Of a stretch of DNA of 60,000 bases, positions 43,689 to 54,820 are shown in pieces; positions within the stretch are counted from its first letter, which is position 1; every line of letters starts with the position of its first letter. Under the pieces are notes generated by a model. That model was not told the origin of the DNA, made no database searches, and was given only the letters and a program-made list of their open reading frames with translations. The translations under genes and the position numbers were made by a program. This DNA comes from Adiantum capillus-veneris (taxonomy: Eukaryota > Streptophyta > Polypodiopsida > Polypodiales > Pteridaceae): assembly GCA_014529385.2 (NCBI GenBank), contig CM043955.1:152942140-153002139 (forward strand), given 5' to 3'.

Positions 43689-44495
43689 ATGTCTTCCTAT
43701 TCAACTCACTCAAAAACCGGAACGACAATGCGCTATAAGTATATACTCTCTTTTTATAAGACTAATTGTCATGGAGCTCAGGTTTACCTGGATCCTAACG
43801 AAGAGTATGCTATGCGCATTGATGACCATGGTATTGATTTTGAAGAAGAGATTAGGGCAAACAAACAATGAAAAAAGTACATGGATCAAAATAGAACTCG
43901 GTATTTACAAGTCGAAGACCCTGACGTGATTGACAAATGGGGTTTAGAAGTAAATACCATAATTCCAGATATGGCTACAAAAGAAGGACCACCAACCTTA
44001 GAATTCGAGGGATACGATCAAGTTGATTTGAAGCCCTTGATACATCTTAGTACTGATAATCCTAGGATCGGAGTCTATTTTTGGGAGGATAGAAATGTCA
44101 AAGACCTCCTGTGGACTTCGCATGCCAAATCAGGACAACTAACGGCCATGAAGATCATCTATATCTTCAAGATCAAAGATAAGGGATTAGCAGACCTACC
44201 AACCTACCTGTTTAGGGATTGTTAAAACAACAACTTTGTTATGATGACTCCTGAGGAGGTAGAACAAACCAAATACCAAGGGTATTCCATAAGGGATTGG
44301 ATATTGGGACAAGGACCAAAAATAATTCCAAGAGATGAACATCGTGAGAGTAATGTTAAGAAACCAGAAACCACCTCATCACGCAGAAAACCGGGTGACA
44401 CTAAAGCCAGTCCAGGGCTACAAGAGTCACTATTTCCAACAATCTGGTTTGAAGAACTCGAAACAGGACCCAACTGCCAGGAGACCGAGAGTTAA
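43689..44495 (+). pseudogene. Tat-C pre-gag ORF, unknown function
   Basis: One frame with stops at 43,869 and 44,223. Starts MSSYSTHSKTGTTMRYKYIL; contains LEFEGYDQVDLKPLIHL and GVYFWEDRNVKDLLW. No domain recognised. Ogre-type Tat elements are known to carry an extra ORF upstream of gag, so this position has precedent, but I cannot claim homology. The last third overlaps the gag frame. Confidence 0.5.
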
Positions 44496-45378
44496 ACGAA
44501 ATAGACGCGTCAGACCAGCTGATTTTTAGAAATGGGTCATAAAATACAGTGGATTTGGGGATCCATACGACCACTTAGCAAGCTTTAAGCAAGTGCTAAG
44601 AGAAAAACATATATTCAATTTCCATACTCAATTCGAGGGGTTTGGAATGACATTAGAAGGAAAAGCATTGACATGGTTCCAAAACATTCCACCAAGGTCA
44701 ATCATGGACTTGAACACATAAGCTCAAGGATTTGTAGCTGCTTGTTCCAAATCGGGGATCAAACACAATACGGTGGCTCAAATCTACAGCTTTAAACAGA
44801 AACATGGTGAGTCTATTAGCGATTGTGCAACTTGAATGAAATAATACATTGCCAAATGCCCAGGGCTAGAGATACCTGCAGAAGAACGACTAGTATCATT
44901 GTTTCTAGAGGGACTACTAAACAAAGAACTTCATGCTATACTCTATAGCAAGAAGCATACAACCCTAGAAGAGTGTGTGTCAGATGCTATTGACTTAGGA
45001 GACAATTGTGATATTTTCAACGAAGAAGATGTCCCTAAGGATAACCAAAGTGAGGAAACAGCATCCAGTAAACCAGCACAAGTGGGAACAGCTATTACAG
45101 CACCACTTTCAGCCATAGAAGACATGCTCAAAAGGATGAATGACATGATGAATAACATGCAAAAATCACCTATGAGGGAACCAATACAAGGGATACCTCA
45201 ACAGGGACAACCAATTAGACCGCAAAAATGGTGTACAATCGAGGGTAAATGGACCAACCATGAGACCAACGAGTTCTATTTTCGGCGAAAGTATGACGGG
45301 AATATTGAGTACATGCCCATGAGGCCACAAGGACAACCCATGTACAGATATCATCCTAACATGGAACCAACTCAATGA
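44335..45378 (+). pseudogene. Tat-C gag
   Basis: Single frame with stops at 44,527, about 44,718, 44,833 and 44,842. The retrotransposon gag domain is clear: SGFGDPYDHLASFKQVL, FEGFGMTLEGKALTWFQNIP, AACSKSGIKHNTVAQIYSFK, KHGESISDCAT, IAKCPGLEIPAEE, GLLNKELHAILYSKK. Followed by a Gln/Pro-rich tail. Forms the capsid in the family. Four stops make it inactive. Confidence 0.85.
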
Positions 45379-45463
45379 ACACCGATGGGTATGGAAAGAC
45401 CTCAATCTGTGTTGGTTCAACAACCTCCGTATCCAGGACATAATGTAGTGTCCTGTAAAGTAC

Positions 45464-46039
45464 ATGCATTCAGAAGGAGTCATAGATGAGCAAGCACTAG
45501 TGCCTGTTACACCCTATGCTGAGCCTAGTCCATCTACAGTAATGGTAGAAGGAGATTGGTATAATTCACATCCACCACCAATGGAAGAGCCTGTAACTTA
45601 TACTCCACCAGAGCTTGCACCAATGTATTATATGGCTAATCAAGGTGTTAGACCTCCTATGGTAAGACCCATGATTAAGCCAAGAATGGGAAACTGTCAT
45701 AACTGTGGTGCAGATGATCATTGGAAAGATGAATGCCCAGAGCCTGACAAAAACCTCAAGCCAGTTGAAGCTTATTGTATACAATGTTGCAAAAAGGGAG
45801 GGCACTTCCCAGAAGATTGTCCTAAAAATCCTTTAAACAAGGGGAAAACAGTAGTAAATGTACTCCAAATGATATCTAGTAGCTCATCTGAGAGTGAATC
45901 GATTGTTCCAATCAAGGTAATCACTAGAGTCCAGGTTAAGAAAAAGAAACATAACTTCTCTGATGATTCAAAGAATACAAAAGTTACCTCTCAAAAGACT
46001 AAAAGAAGCAAAAGCAAAAGGTATGAGATGAGAAAATAG
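45464..46039 (+). pseudogene. Tat-C nucleocapsid region with two zinc knuckles
   Basis: 191 open codons in a frame different from gag (one shift). Pro-rich start, then CHNCGADDHWKDEC (C-X2-C-X5-H-X3/4-C type) and CIQCCKKGGHFPEDC, followed by NKGKTVVNVLQ and a Lys/Ser-rich basic tail. Corresponds block by block to the Tat-B ORF at 6,298-7,242. Role: RNA binding. Confidence 0.82.
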
Positions 46040-47283
46040 AAACAACGAGCTGAAATCGAGGAGAAAACAAAACAGCTATTCTAGGAAAGGTAAAGGAACC
46101 TGGAAGTAAACTCAAAGAAACAACCGTAAAATCTGGAGGATCAAATTTGGTTGATAAAATTTTTGAGCCTATTAATGTAGCCTTGGAAGCCTACCAAGCG
46201 GGACTTAAAGCAGGCCAAAACATGGAAAACAAATAGAAAAACTATTCTTCTCCAGACATGGAAGCAGCTAAGCTTGAAGCGTATCAAAATTTCGTAAGAA
46301 TCACCCAGAAGTTGCTGGAAAAACAGAAACCCAAGCTCGAAAGTATGGCAAAACATGCGGAGCTTGTGGTAAGAGACACTAAAGAAAGATCCAAAGTGGT
46401 GGTAGAATCCCACTTGAAACTAAAGGAGCCAGAACTTATAGTGCCGGACATCGAAGATGCCTTAGACGGAATTCCATTCGTAGAGGAAGACTGGCGAGGA
46501 CACCTAGGGAAAAACTTTTGAGAGATCAATGATGGGAGCCTAACTCTAAAGTCAACTCCTATAGGGGAACTTTGGTTAGACAACCTACCTCCTGATATGG
46601 ACATGGATGTACAATCACTGTACGGGGATTGCGGATCTGAAGCTTCATGAATGTCTAAACCATTGACCTTGAAAACATTACCCTCTTACTTGGAAGATAA
46701 CAAAGATGAATCCATAGTCTGTAAGACCACTCAAGTAAAAAGAGTGGAACAGACCTTGGAAGTAGACAATATTCATTCAATCATGTCTACACCCATCTAA
46801 TGCACTCTTACTTTGAAAGAACTGTTAAAAATCAGACCATATGTATGGAATGATCTACAGAAAACCCTAGAGAAGGTGGGGATAACGGGGCTCCTCCTAA
46901 AAATTTTGGAAATATTGAAACATAAAATGAATAACAAGGAGATTCGATCTATTCCAATGAACTAAGTTGGAGAATATTACAAAGGAGAAGAAGGAAACAC
47001 CACCCTTCCAGTGAAATATAATGGCATTGAAACCATGGCAATTCTGGATAGCGAGGTAGGCATGGCCATAGACACAAAAACAATATGGGAATCTTGGGGA
47101 CAACCAACCATTAGACGAATGAATTTGCAATTGGCTGCTGACGAACATATTGAAAGACCCTTAAGACTGCTAGAAAAATTGATAGTTAATTCCTATGGGA
47201 TTGAATATCAACACACTTTTTCCATTCTAGACTTTGGAAAGAAACTCGGTTACGAAATCATATTGGGAAGACCTTTCATGTGA
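46040..47283 (+). pseudogene. Tat-C linker and first retropepsin
   Basis: Linker 46,258-46,800 is Lys/Glu-rich with several stops. CTLTLKELLKIRPYVWNDLQ parallels Tat-B. The protease begins about 46,970 (VGEYYKGEEGNTTLPVKYNG); the active site reads AILDSEVGMAID, so the essential Gly of D-S-G is Glu here and the enzyme would be dead. Ends with EIILGRPFM and a stop, with no frameshift at this point, unlike Tat-A and Tat-B. Confidence 0.82.
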
Positions 47284-48349
47284 CAGGTACAACTTATCCA
47301 AGTTTGGGGAAACAATTATCTTTACTTGAAGCAAGTGGGATCTATAACAAGGGTTAATCTAAAAGATCACACTTATAGAGATGTCTTGAAAACACCCATA
47401 CAAGAGTTCGATTCAGTCTCTTCGGCTGAAACTAAGCTTCCTTCTTGGTTAAACAAAGATACTCCTATTTGGATGTGTGGAGCTTCAGAAAATGAAAGTT
47501 TAAAAAGAGAAGAATGTATTTGAGAAAGGGATTGCACAGATGAAGCCTATGTACTTGAACCCTTTCCAGAGCATTTGTTTGAGCCATTTGAGTGGACTCA
47601 AATCTTAGCGACAATGGATGTATGTGTGAATACATCTATGCCGACTCAGTTTTGCAATGAGGATGGCTACGGCATAATTCCCATCCAAATGATTTCAACC
47701 CTCCACATTGAAGATAAAATTGAACAACCCAAGTCCTTGATGAAAGCTCAACAAGTCTTTTCAGATCTCTACTACAATGCAACAGATGAGTTTTTTTACT
47801 TTCCTAACTAAAAACTAAGAAGACAAAATTGGTATAGACGAAAAAGGGACACCAGAAACATGAAAGCTAGACCTATGCCATCAGTCTCCAGTAGAACACA
47901 GTTCCTGATGCAAATAGGTGCACATGATTGTGTCAAGGACAAAATCACTGGCCGATATCCTTCAAATGAAAATCCAAAATTGTTGAGAACATTGAGAAAA
48001 AACGAGGAAAGATACTCAAGAAAAACCAAAAAAACATGACAAGGAGCCAACCATGACACGAATTGAGCGAAAAAAGAAATATTAAGAGTTGAGAAAAGCT
48101 CTAAAGGAGATATATACAACCGAAATGGAAACCACAGAAGGGGATGAAAAAGATGTAATGAGTGTTCCATCCCATTATAACAAATATACTCTCCAAGACA
48201 GAAAAATCATAGCAGAATAACCTGTTAGAGAACTACAAAAACAAGGTGAGTCCTACGAAGGGCCTGAAAACGCGAAAAAGATAGATTTTGTTGAATCGGG
48301 AGAAGACCCTAGGCCTGCCTACATTGCAAATGACCAAACAAAAGAAGAA
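47284..48349 (+). pseudogene. Tat-C protease-RT linker
   Basis: 47,326-47,811 parallels the Tat-B blocks (DHTYRDVLKTPIQEFDS, DVCVNTSMPTQFCNEDGYG). The rest is Lys/Glu-rich with many stops and no recognised domain. Confidence 0.65.
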
Positions 48350-49856
48350 GAAGAGCTTTTATTAAGCTTGCTAAAAGAATACTGAGATATCTTCGCTTGG
48401 TCTTACAAGGATCTCAAGGGTGTTGATCCAGAAATTTGTCAATATACCATACCCATGAGAGATGATGCGAAACCAAGTAGACAAAGACCATACACATACA
48501 ATGAAACATCTTCCAGGAAGATCAAAGAAGAGATTGAGAAAATAAAGGAAGTCAACTTCATTTATGAAATTGAACAAACAGATTGGGTGTCTCCAATTGT
48601 GGTCGTACCCAAGAAGAATGGAAAATTACGTGTGTGTCAACCTCAAAAAAGTGAATGCAGCTACCATTAGAGACAACTTTCCTCTTCCAATAACTGAGCA
48701 TGTGTTAGAACGAGTTGCAGGGAAAGAATCTTACAGCTTCTTAGATGGCTTTTTGGGATACAATCAACTTTTGGTTGAGCCAAAAGATTAGCATAAAACT
48801 GCTTGTGCAACGAAATGGGGTATTTTTGCCTATCGGGTTATGCCCTTTGGGTTAACTAATGCTCCTGCCACATTTCAAAGATTGATAAGTCATGCTTTTA
48901 AAGAATATCCAAGGAAATTCTTGGAAGTATATATGGATGATCTATGCATACATTCATCAACCCAGGTTGATCATTTTGAACACCTCAAAAAGGTATTTGA
49001 AAAATGTGGACTTTATAGGATTTGCTTAAATCTTGAAAAGTGCACCTTCATGGGTAGACAAGGAAAAATTCTTGGACATATAGTGTCAAAAAATGGCATA
49101 CTACTGATATGAATAAAATTCATGTCAACAACATTCAAGGGGGTTCAAGCCTTCATGGGGCATTATGGATATTACAAACGGTTCATTTATATATACACTA
49201 TAAATGCAAAACCCATGTATAGCTTGATTACACACTTTGAATGGACTGATGAGTGTGAAGAATCCTTAATAAAGCTTAAGCAAGCTCTCACCTCAGCTCC
49301 AATATTGAAAGCACCATATTGGAATAAGATATTCCACATATATGTAGATGCTTCCAATTTTGCCATAGGGTGTATACTAGCTCAACCAGGAGACGAAAAA
49401 ATTGATTTTCCTATTTCTTATGCTAGCCAACAGTTGAACATGGCAGAAAAGAATTTTACCACCACTGAAAGGGAAGGATTAGGAATGATCTATGCCATAA
49501 AAAAGTATAGACATTACCTGTTAGCAAACAAATTTGTGCTCTTTGTGGACCACCAAGCCTTATTGTATATGGTCAACAAGCCATGCAGCACAGGAAGAAT
49601 AGTGAGATGGTTCATCATTCTTCTGGAATTTGATTTCACTGTGGTTATAAAAAAGGGCACTACTCATCAAAGAGCAAATCATTTCTCTAGGATTGTTTCA
49701 GGAGAACCTCCTAAAGAAGTAGGTGATTATCTACCAGATGCATATCTGTTCTCCATGGAAATGATACCTCGATGGTCAAAAAAATATGGTGTCATTGATG
49801 ACCATAGCTCAAGTGGATTCACAAATACCACTTCCTATTACAGTCAGATTAATTGA
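48350..49856 (+). pseudogene. Tat-C reverse transcriptase and RNase H
   Basis: Opens with DIFAWSYKDLKGVDP, typical before RT in Tat/Athila elements; WVSPIVVVPKKNGKLRVC; frameshift; VNLKKVNAATIRDNFPLP; motif [27 protein letters not shown]; catalytic VYMDDLCIHS near 48,935; LNLEKCTF. After another shift comes the connection (FMGHYGYYKRFI), then RNase H with DASNFAIGCILAQ, ISYASQQLNMAEKNFTTTER, and FVDHQALLYMVNKP. Copies RNA into DNA and removes the RNA. Two frameshifts and two stops. Confidence 0.9.
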
Positions 49857-49869
49857 GCAATCGGCTATG

Positions 49870-50142
49870 TATCAATTACTAGCTGGTAGGCTATAAAAAA
49901 GAAATCGAGATGGAATATTGCTCTTATGCATTAAACCTAAAGAGAAAAACGAATACCTAAGTCAAGCACATATTACCATAGTAGGACTTCACTTTGCAGA
50001 AGACCAAACTATGCAAAGGATTTTAAAACTTGGAGTATTTTGGCCAACTATGAGGAGTGATGTTCGCTCTTATGTAAAGGACTATCCTCAATGTCAAAAA
50101 CAACTATCTAGTTACTTACTTATCGAGCTGAACATTTCTTGA
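49870..50142 (+). pseudogene. Extra integrase-type zinc-finger domain (degenerate HHCC)
   Basis: 74 open codons with the layout of an integrase N-terminal domain: SQAHITIVGLHFAEDQTMQR, ILKLGVFWPTMRSDVRSYVK, then DYPQCQ. Both His are present, the first Cys is Tyr, the second Cys is present. A complete HHCC domain follows 90 bp further on in the real integrase, so this one is a duplicate. RNase H lies just upstream. Confidence 0.65.
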
Positions 50143-50146
50143 GGAT

Positions 50147-51346
50147 ATGAGTAAATGCCGTCAAAGAGAAATTGAAATTGAAGCGAGAGACTATGCTCTC
50201 ATTGAAAACCAATTATATCGGAGAGGTAAGGATCAACATTTGTGTCTTTGTACAAATAAAGACGAATATATTCCAATTATAGAACAAGCACATGCTGGAT
50301 TAGCGGGAGGTCACTTTTCTAGTGAGACCACCGCAAGAACAATCGTAATGGCAGGCATATGGTGGCCAATACTTTTTGCAGATGCCAAAGAATATGTTCG
50401 AAGATGTGATGCTTGTCAACAAGAAAAAATGCCAACACGGGTAGATAGCATGCCCTTAAGACCAATGATGGGAGCTAGAGCTTTCAAAAAATGGGGTATA
50501 GACTTTGTTGGACCAATACAGCCACCTACATACAGAACCCAAGCTCAATATATTATTGTAGCTACGGATTATTTGACTAAGTGGGTTGAGGCTAAAGCAA
50601 CTCAAAAAAATGATGCAAGAACCACTGCCACATTCTTATATGAGTATGTGTTCACAAGATATGGACTGCCAATAGAAATTGTCAGTGATAAGGGAACTCG
50701 TGTTCTCAATGAGGTAATTGAGTATCTGCTTAATGAATTTATGGTCATCCATAACAAGTTAGCTCCCTATCACCCACGAGAAAATGGACAAGCTGAGCAT
50801 ATGAATAAGATTCTTAGCTCGGTCTTGACTAAGGTGGTTAGTTCAGGAAGGACAGACTGGGAAATGAACCTCCATGCTGCTCTATGGGCCTATCGAGTTT
50901 CATTCAAAACAACTTTAAATGCTACACCCTTTAACCTTGTTTATGGTCTTGATTGCATACTACCAATATAATTTCTATTGCCGACACTAAGGGTAGAAAA
51001 GGATCTTGAGTGGACTGGACATGAATTGTCAGAAAGACTTGAAGATTTAGAGAAGCTAGATGAGCAAAGGCTAACTACCATAGCTCACATCTATGCACAA
51101 AAGCAGAAACAAAGACAGTTTTTAAATTCCTGTCTCATCACAAAAATCTTCAAGAAAGGGGACTTAGTTTTAACTTATTCCCTTAAGCAACACCTTTCCA
51201 AGTTTAAGAAAAAGGAAAACGGACCATTTATCATTGAAGATGTATCTCCAAGTGGAGAAGTTAAGTTGTCCACCCTAGATGGTGAACCAATGGCTAATTG
51301 GCTTAGCGGGTGTCGTACAATTTGCCACTACCCAATGAATTGCTAG
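50147..51346 (+). pseudogene. Tat-C integrase
   Basis: 50,147-50,971 is open for 274 codons: zinc domain with QAHAGLAGGHFSSETT and CDACQQEK (full HHCC), core with KKWGIDFVGPI (first Asp), EIVSDKGTRVLN (second Asp) and YHPRENGQAEHMNK (Glu), ALWAYRVSFKTTLNATPF. After one stop at 50,969, 50,978-51,346 gives the C-terminal domain with KKGDLVLTYS and KENGPFIIEDVSPSGEVKL (GPF/Y module). No chromodomain. Joins cDNA to the chromosome. Core intact; one stop separates the C-terminal domain. Confidence 0.9.
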
Positions 51347-52499
51347 AAAGAATGCATGCAGCCAAACAAAGGAAGATAAAATGACAGCAGGTTATTGATG
51401 AAACCCAAGAAGAATCTCGGCTTTGGGTGCTCAAAAGGAAAGTTGCTCTCAAGAATCAACAAACACATATTCCCATCAACACACTGGAAATAGATGATCG
51501 ACAATGGGAATTGTCAAAAGATGCAGTGTCAAAACAGATAATGAATGGCTAGATGGAATGCACCTTCGCATCAAAGTACAGATCAACAATCATAGCACAA
51601 ATGCTTTGGTTGATACATGAGCTAGAGTAAATGCAATCAGTTATTCCACGTACAAGGAAGCAACAAGTTTGACAATAGGAATAGCGACAATAAAAGGATG
51701 CAAAAGAACCCAACACCAACATTGGCAGTAATCAACTTAAACGTGATAGTACATGGATATTCATGCCCTCATCATTTGTATGCTTACCAGATGAGCACAT
51801 GAATGAGACGATGATTCTTGTAATTCCCTAGATGTGGACATACAAAGTAGTACTAGATTGGGGTACAAATCAGCTCAAGCTATCACTTAAAGGCGCACAA
51901 CTCATTGTTCCAATTGCACCGAGCAAGGAGGAATGGAAAAACAATTATCAGCAAAGCAAACCATGAAGTAATCAACCTTCTCCATCCTCTCAACAAGCAA
52001 ATGCTACAAGTAGCATGCAAAGAGCCAGGCAAATTTGGGTACCGAAAGCACAGCTTAAGGACAAGCCGATTCAAATCTGGGTACCCAAAACATCATCGAC
52101 AAAACCAAAGACGGTTCCGAGAGTCAAAACACAAAGACACACTTATTTAAGAAGGGAACCTAACACGAAATGGATTTGGAAGAAAAAGGAGCACTTACCC
52201 TCTTCGCAAACTGTAAAACCAAACAAGCAATGGAGAGTTAAGTCTTAGAAACCTCAACCACACCATTCTGATCGAGATAAACAAAGATATCATTGGCGAG
52301 TAAGAGCTCGACAACAGTCAACAGGGCTACCAACAGCTCAGAAAATTAACGTGCTAAAGCATCCTGATGGTACAATCAAGCAAAGAGCACACAAGCTACA
52401 AGATTTGCTCTTTAGAAGAAAGCAACAGCAAGCCTCGACATCAAAAACCCTTGAGTTAATCACTCAAGAGACCCACCTCTTGCACAACATAATGGTTTG
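51347..52499 (+). pseudogene. Second retropepsin-like domain plus basic tail, downstream of integrase
   Basis: In one frame from about 51,538: WLDGMHLRIKVQINNHSTN, then ALVDT, a TGA, ARVNAISYSTYKEA, which is the retropepsin active-site block (VDTGA with a nonsense change). After a frameshift follow FVCLPDEHMNETMILVIP, a stop at the place of the usual PW, and YKVVLDWGTNQLKLSLKG, the standard C-terminal part of aspartic proteases of the RVP type. 52,015-52,499 is Lys/Gln-rich with a repeated IWVPK motif. Distinct in sequence from the protease at 46,970-47,283. Confidence 0.65.
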
Positions 52500-53879
52500 A
52501 ACTGCATTGATCTTCAAAGCATGGTAGAGCAAACCATGGCTATGCATAAAAATGATTCTTCAACCCATGCACACATCATTCTGGAGTACGCCATCTAGGA
52601 GGGGTGAAAGAGTCCTAAGTAATTAAGGGCAATGTTTGAAGAGGGAGGAAAAAAGTTTGATGTTAACATGTGATTTTTTGCAAAACTAACTAATAATGCC
52701 CTTATAAATCATCAACAGGGGAATTTAACCGATGATATCTCCCAATGAGTGTAAATAGTGTGTATATACTATTAGCAAATTATAAAAAATAGTCCTTTTT
52801 TATTATTCTTCATCATTTTTCTTGATATTGAGACTTAAAAACAGAGAAATCCAATGAAAAACAATAAAGCTATGTTTTTCAATGGATTTTCTTAATTATT
52901 GGATTTCACTTTGCTTTATTAGTGCACTTTGTTATTTTCTTTGATTTTTCAATAAACAGGTCAAAAATTAATAATAAATAGCAAAGAAGCTCAGATGGAA
53001 AATTGAAGACAAGGTGCTGATCAGAAATACAAGCCGCACAAGCACAAAAATTTCAATGAAATCAGAAGATGAAAGCGGGAAGCCTAAATTAGGCGGCCAG
53101 ACCTACTTTTGCAGAATTCTTGCAGAATGAGCTATAGGAATCTGATTGGGAAAATTTTTTAGTGTAACATAGATTCACGGCCTAGCAGAACTAACAAGGG
53201 CATCTGGGAAAAATGGTTCGGGAAGTCCGAGTACAGATACCCAAGGTAGTCTAAAACCACCTCATTTCCACTTGTTGCCTTTGGAGAGAGAGCATTTCGA
53301 CCTCTTTCGTGCGTCTTTTCCAGAGTCTACAGTTGCCCATTTTCAACGCCGTCTCACACGAAACATGAGGAATAAGTTCTTTACTCATCAATGATCCATT
53401 TTGTACGGCCGGTAGCTAGTCTGAACCCCTAGAAAAAACCCTAGAATCCGAGCAGTACACGAAGACCTTCGACCATAGCAGTCTGTCAGCTCAACCAAAT
53501 CGGATGAGATTTGAATTGTAGCATGCCCCAATATATTAGAACACTTCTATAGAAACAATTGACCATTCGACAAAGGTCGAGGGGGTCCCAAGTAGAAAAG
53601 CTAGGTTTTTTACAGATGCCATAATTGGGTTCTGACTCCATAGACAGCTTACCTACGAGGTCTATACACAATGTATTTGATTGGTTTTGTGAAATCAATC
53701 AAGCAAAGCCTTCGAAAAGCAAAAAAAGGCTCGAAGACTACAAAGTGTCAAATTTGACATACGGGGTCAAATTGACTCCAAATGGGCCAAAATTGGATGA
53801 GTTGCTTCACAATTATGTTGCGGACAAGTCCATAGCCTTAAAGTGACTAACCAACTCAACAAGCAGTGTAGTCACAAAA
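52500..53879 (+). other. Tat-C non-coding spacer
   Basis: About 1.4 kb, no supported ORF. Contains an inverted pair 'ttaaaaacagagaaatccaatgaaaa' / 'ttttcaatggattttcttaattatt' near 52,836-52,900. Confidence 0.6.
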
Positions 53880-54790
53880 ATCAGAGATTTTAGAGTCGAC
53901 AAAGCACAAAGTGATGCCGGCAAGACCAAACTTTACAAAATTCAATTTAGGACATGTTTTAGGTGTATAGAATGTGTTTAGGTCAAAAAATTTAAGTTTT
54001 GCAAGAAAAATGTGACTACTATATATAATCGCGATTATTTACTTTTGCATTAATTTTGCTTGAAAGGTGCATCATCACATCATCTATGTCTTGTACACAC
54101 CTAATACATGCCAAAAATCAAGTATGAGCCAAAATGATCACATATAACTTAGAAAATTGCCACCAAAAAAAAAAATTGCAAAGACATCTTTGCAAGCCAA
54201 ATTCTGAGTTATGAGCCACATTTCTTGATCCAAATCACCTCATATCACATACACAAGGTCTATACAATGCTTAGAACCAAGTTGTACCAAAAAATGTCCA
54301 TTTTGGTAGAAAAGTTAATAATCGCAATTATTTACTTTTTGTCCAAAATGGTAGAAATTTGCAATTTTGCCATCATAATTCCAAAGTACATGATGTGCTA
54401 AACCCACTAGTCAAGTTTGAACAAATTTGGAGCTCAGAATCTCAAAATCTCTTTACATCTATTGTTTTAGAGACCTAAAGGCTAAATCTGACATTATTTT
54501 TACCCTATGCATCCAAATGAGTCCATATTTCATTCAGAGTATCTATTTGGTATATACGTCAAGCCTGTAATGCCAAGTTTGCAAAAACTTGAAAAAATTA
54601 CTTAGCTATAAATAATCGCGATTATTTACTTTTGTTGCAATTTTTTTGTTTGAACTTTATAATTTTGTTCCTTACATGTTTTTATGGATCTATGCATGTT
54701 CAGAAATTGATTTGAAGTAAATTGGACCAAATTTGTCAGCATTTCAGACTAAAGGATCTTTCAGAGAAAAATATGTCAAATCTGCTAACT
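53880..54790 (+). repeat. Tat-C tandem array B with the same palindromic core
   Basis: Cores at 54,021-54,042 (atataatcgcgattatttac part), 54,314-54,335 and 54,608-54,629, spaced 293 and 294 bp. The flanking unit sequence differs from array A, but core, spacing and the following 'attatttacttttg' are shared. Confidence 0.85.
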
Positions 54791-54794
54791 TTGA

Positions 54795-54820
54795 CACTCT
54801 ATTTTCACTGAACAGGAGCC
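54795..54820 (+). promoter_or_regulatory. Candidate 3' splice site before the 3' ORF
   Basis: Pyrimidine-rich CTCTATTTTCACTGAACAG|GAGCC with AG at 54,814-54,815; the ATG of the next ORF is six bases downstream. Confidence 0.45.

Noticed and set aside
42241-54629. Regularly spaced palindromes as a CRISPR-like array
   Set aside because: Spacing is about 290 bp with related spacers, no cas genes, plant retrotransposon context; it is a tandem repeat of the element.
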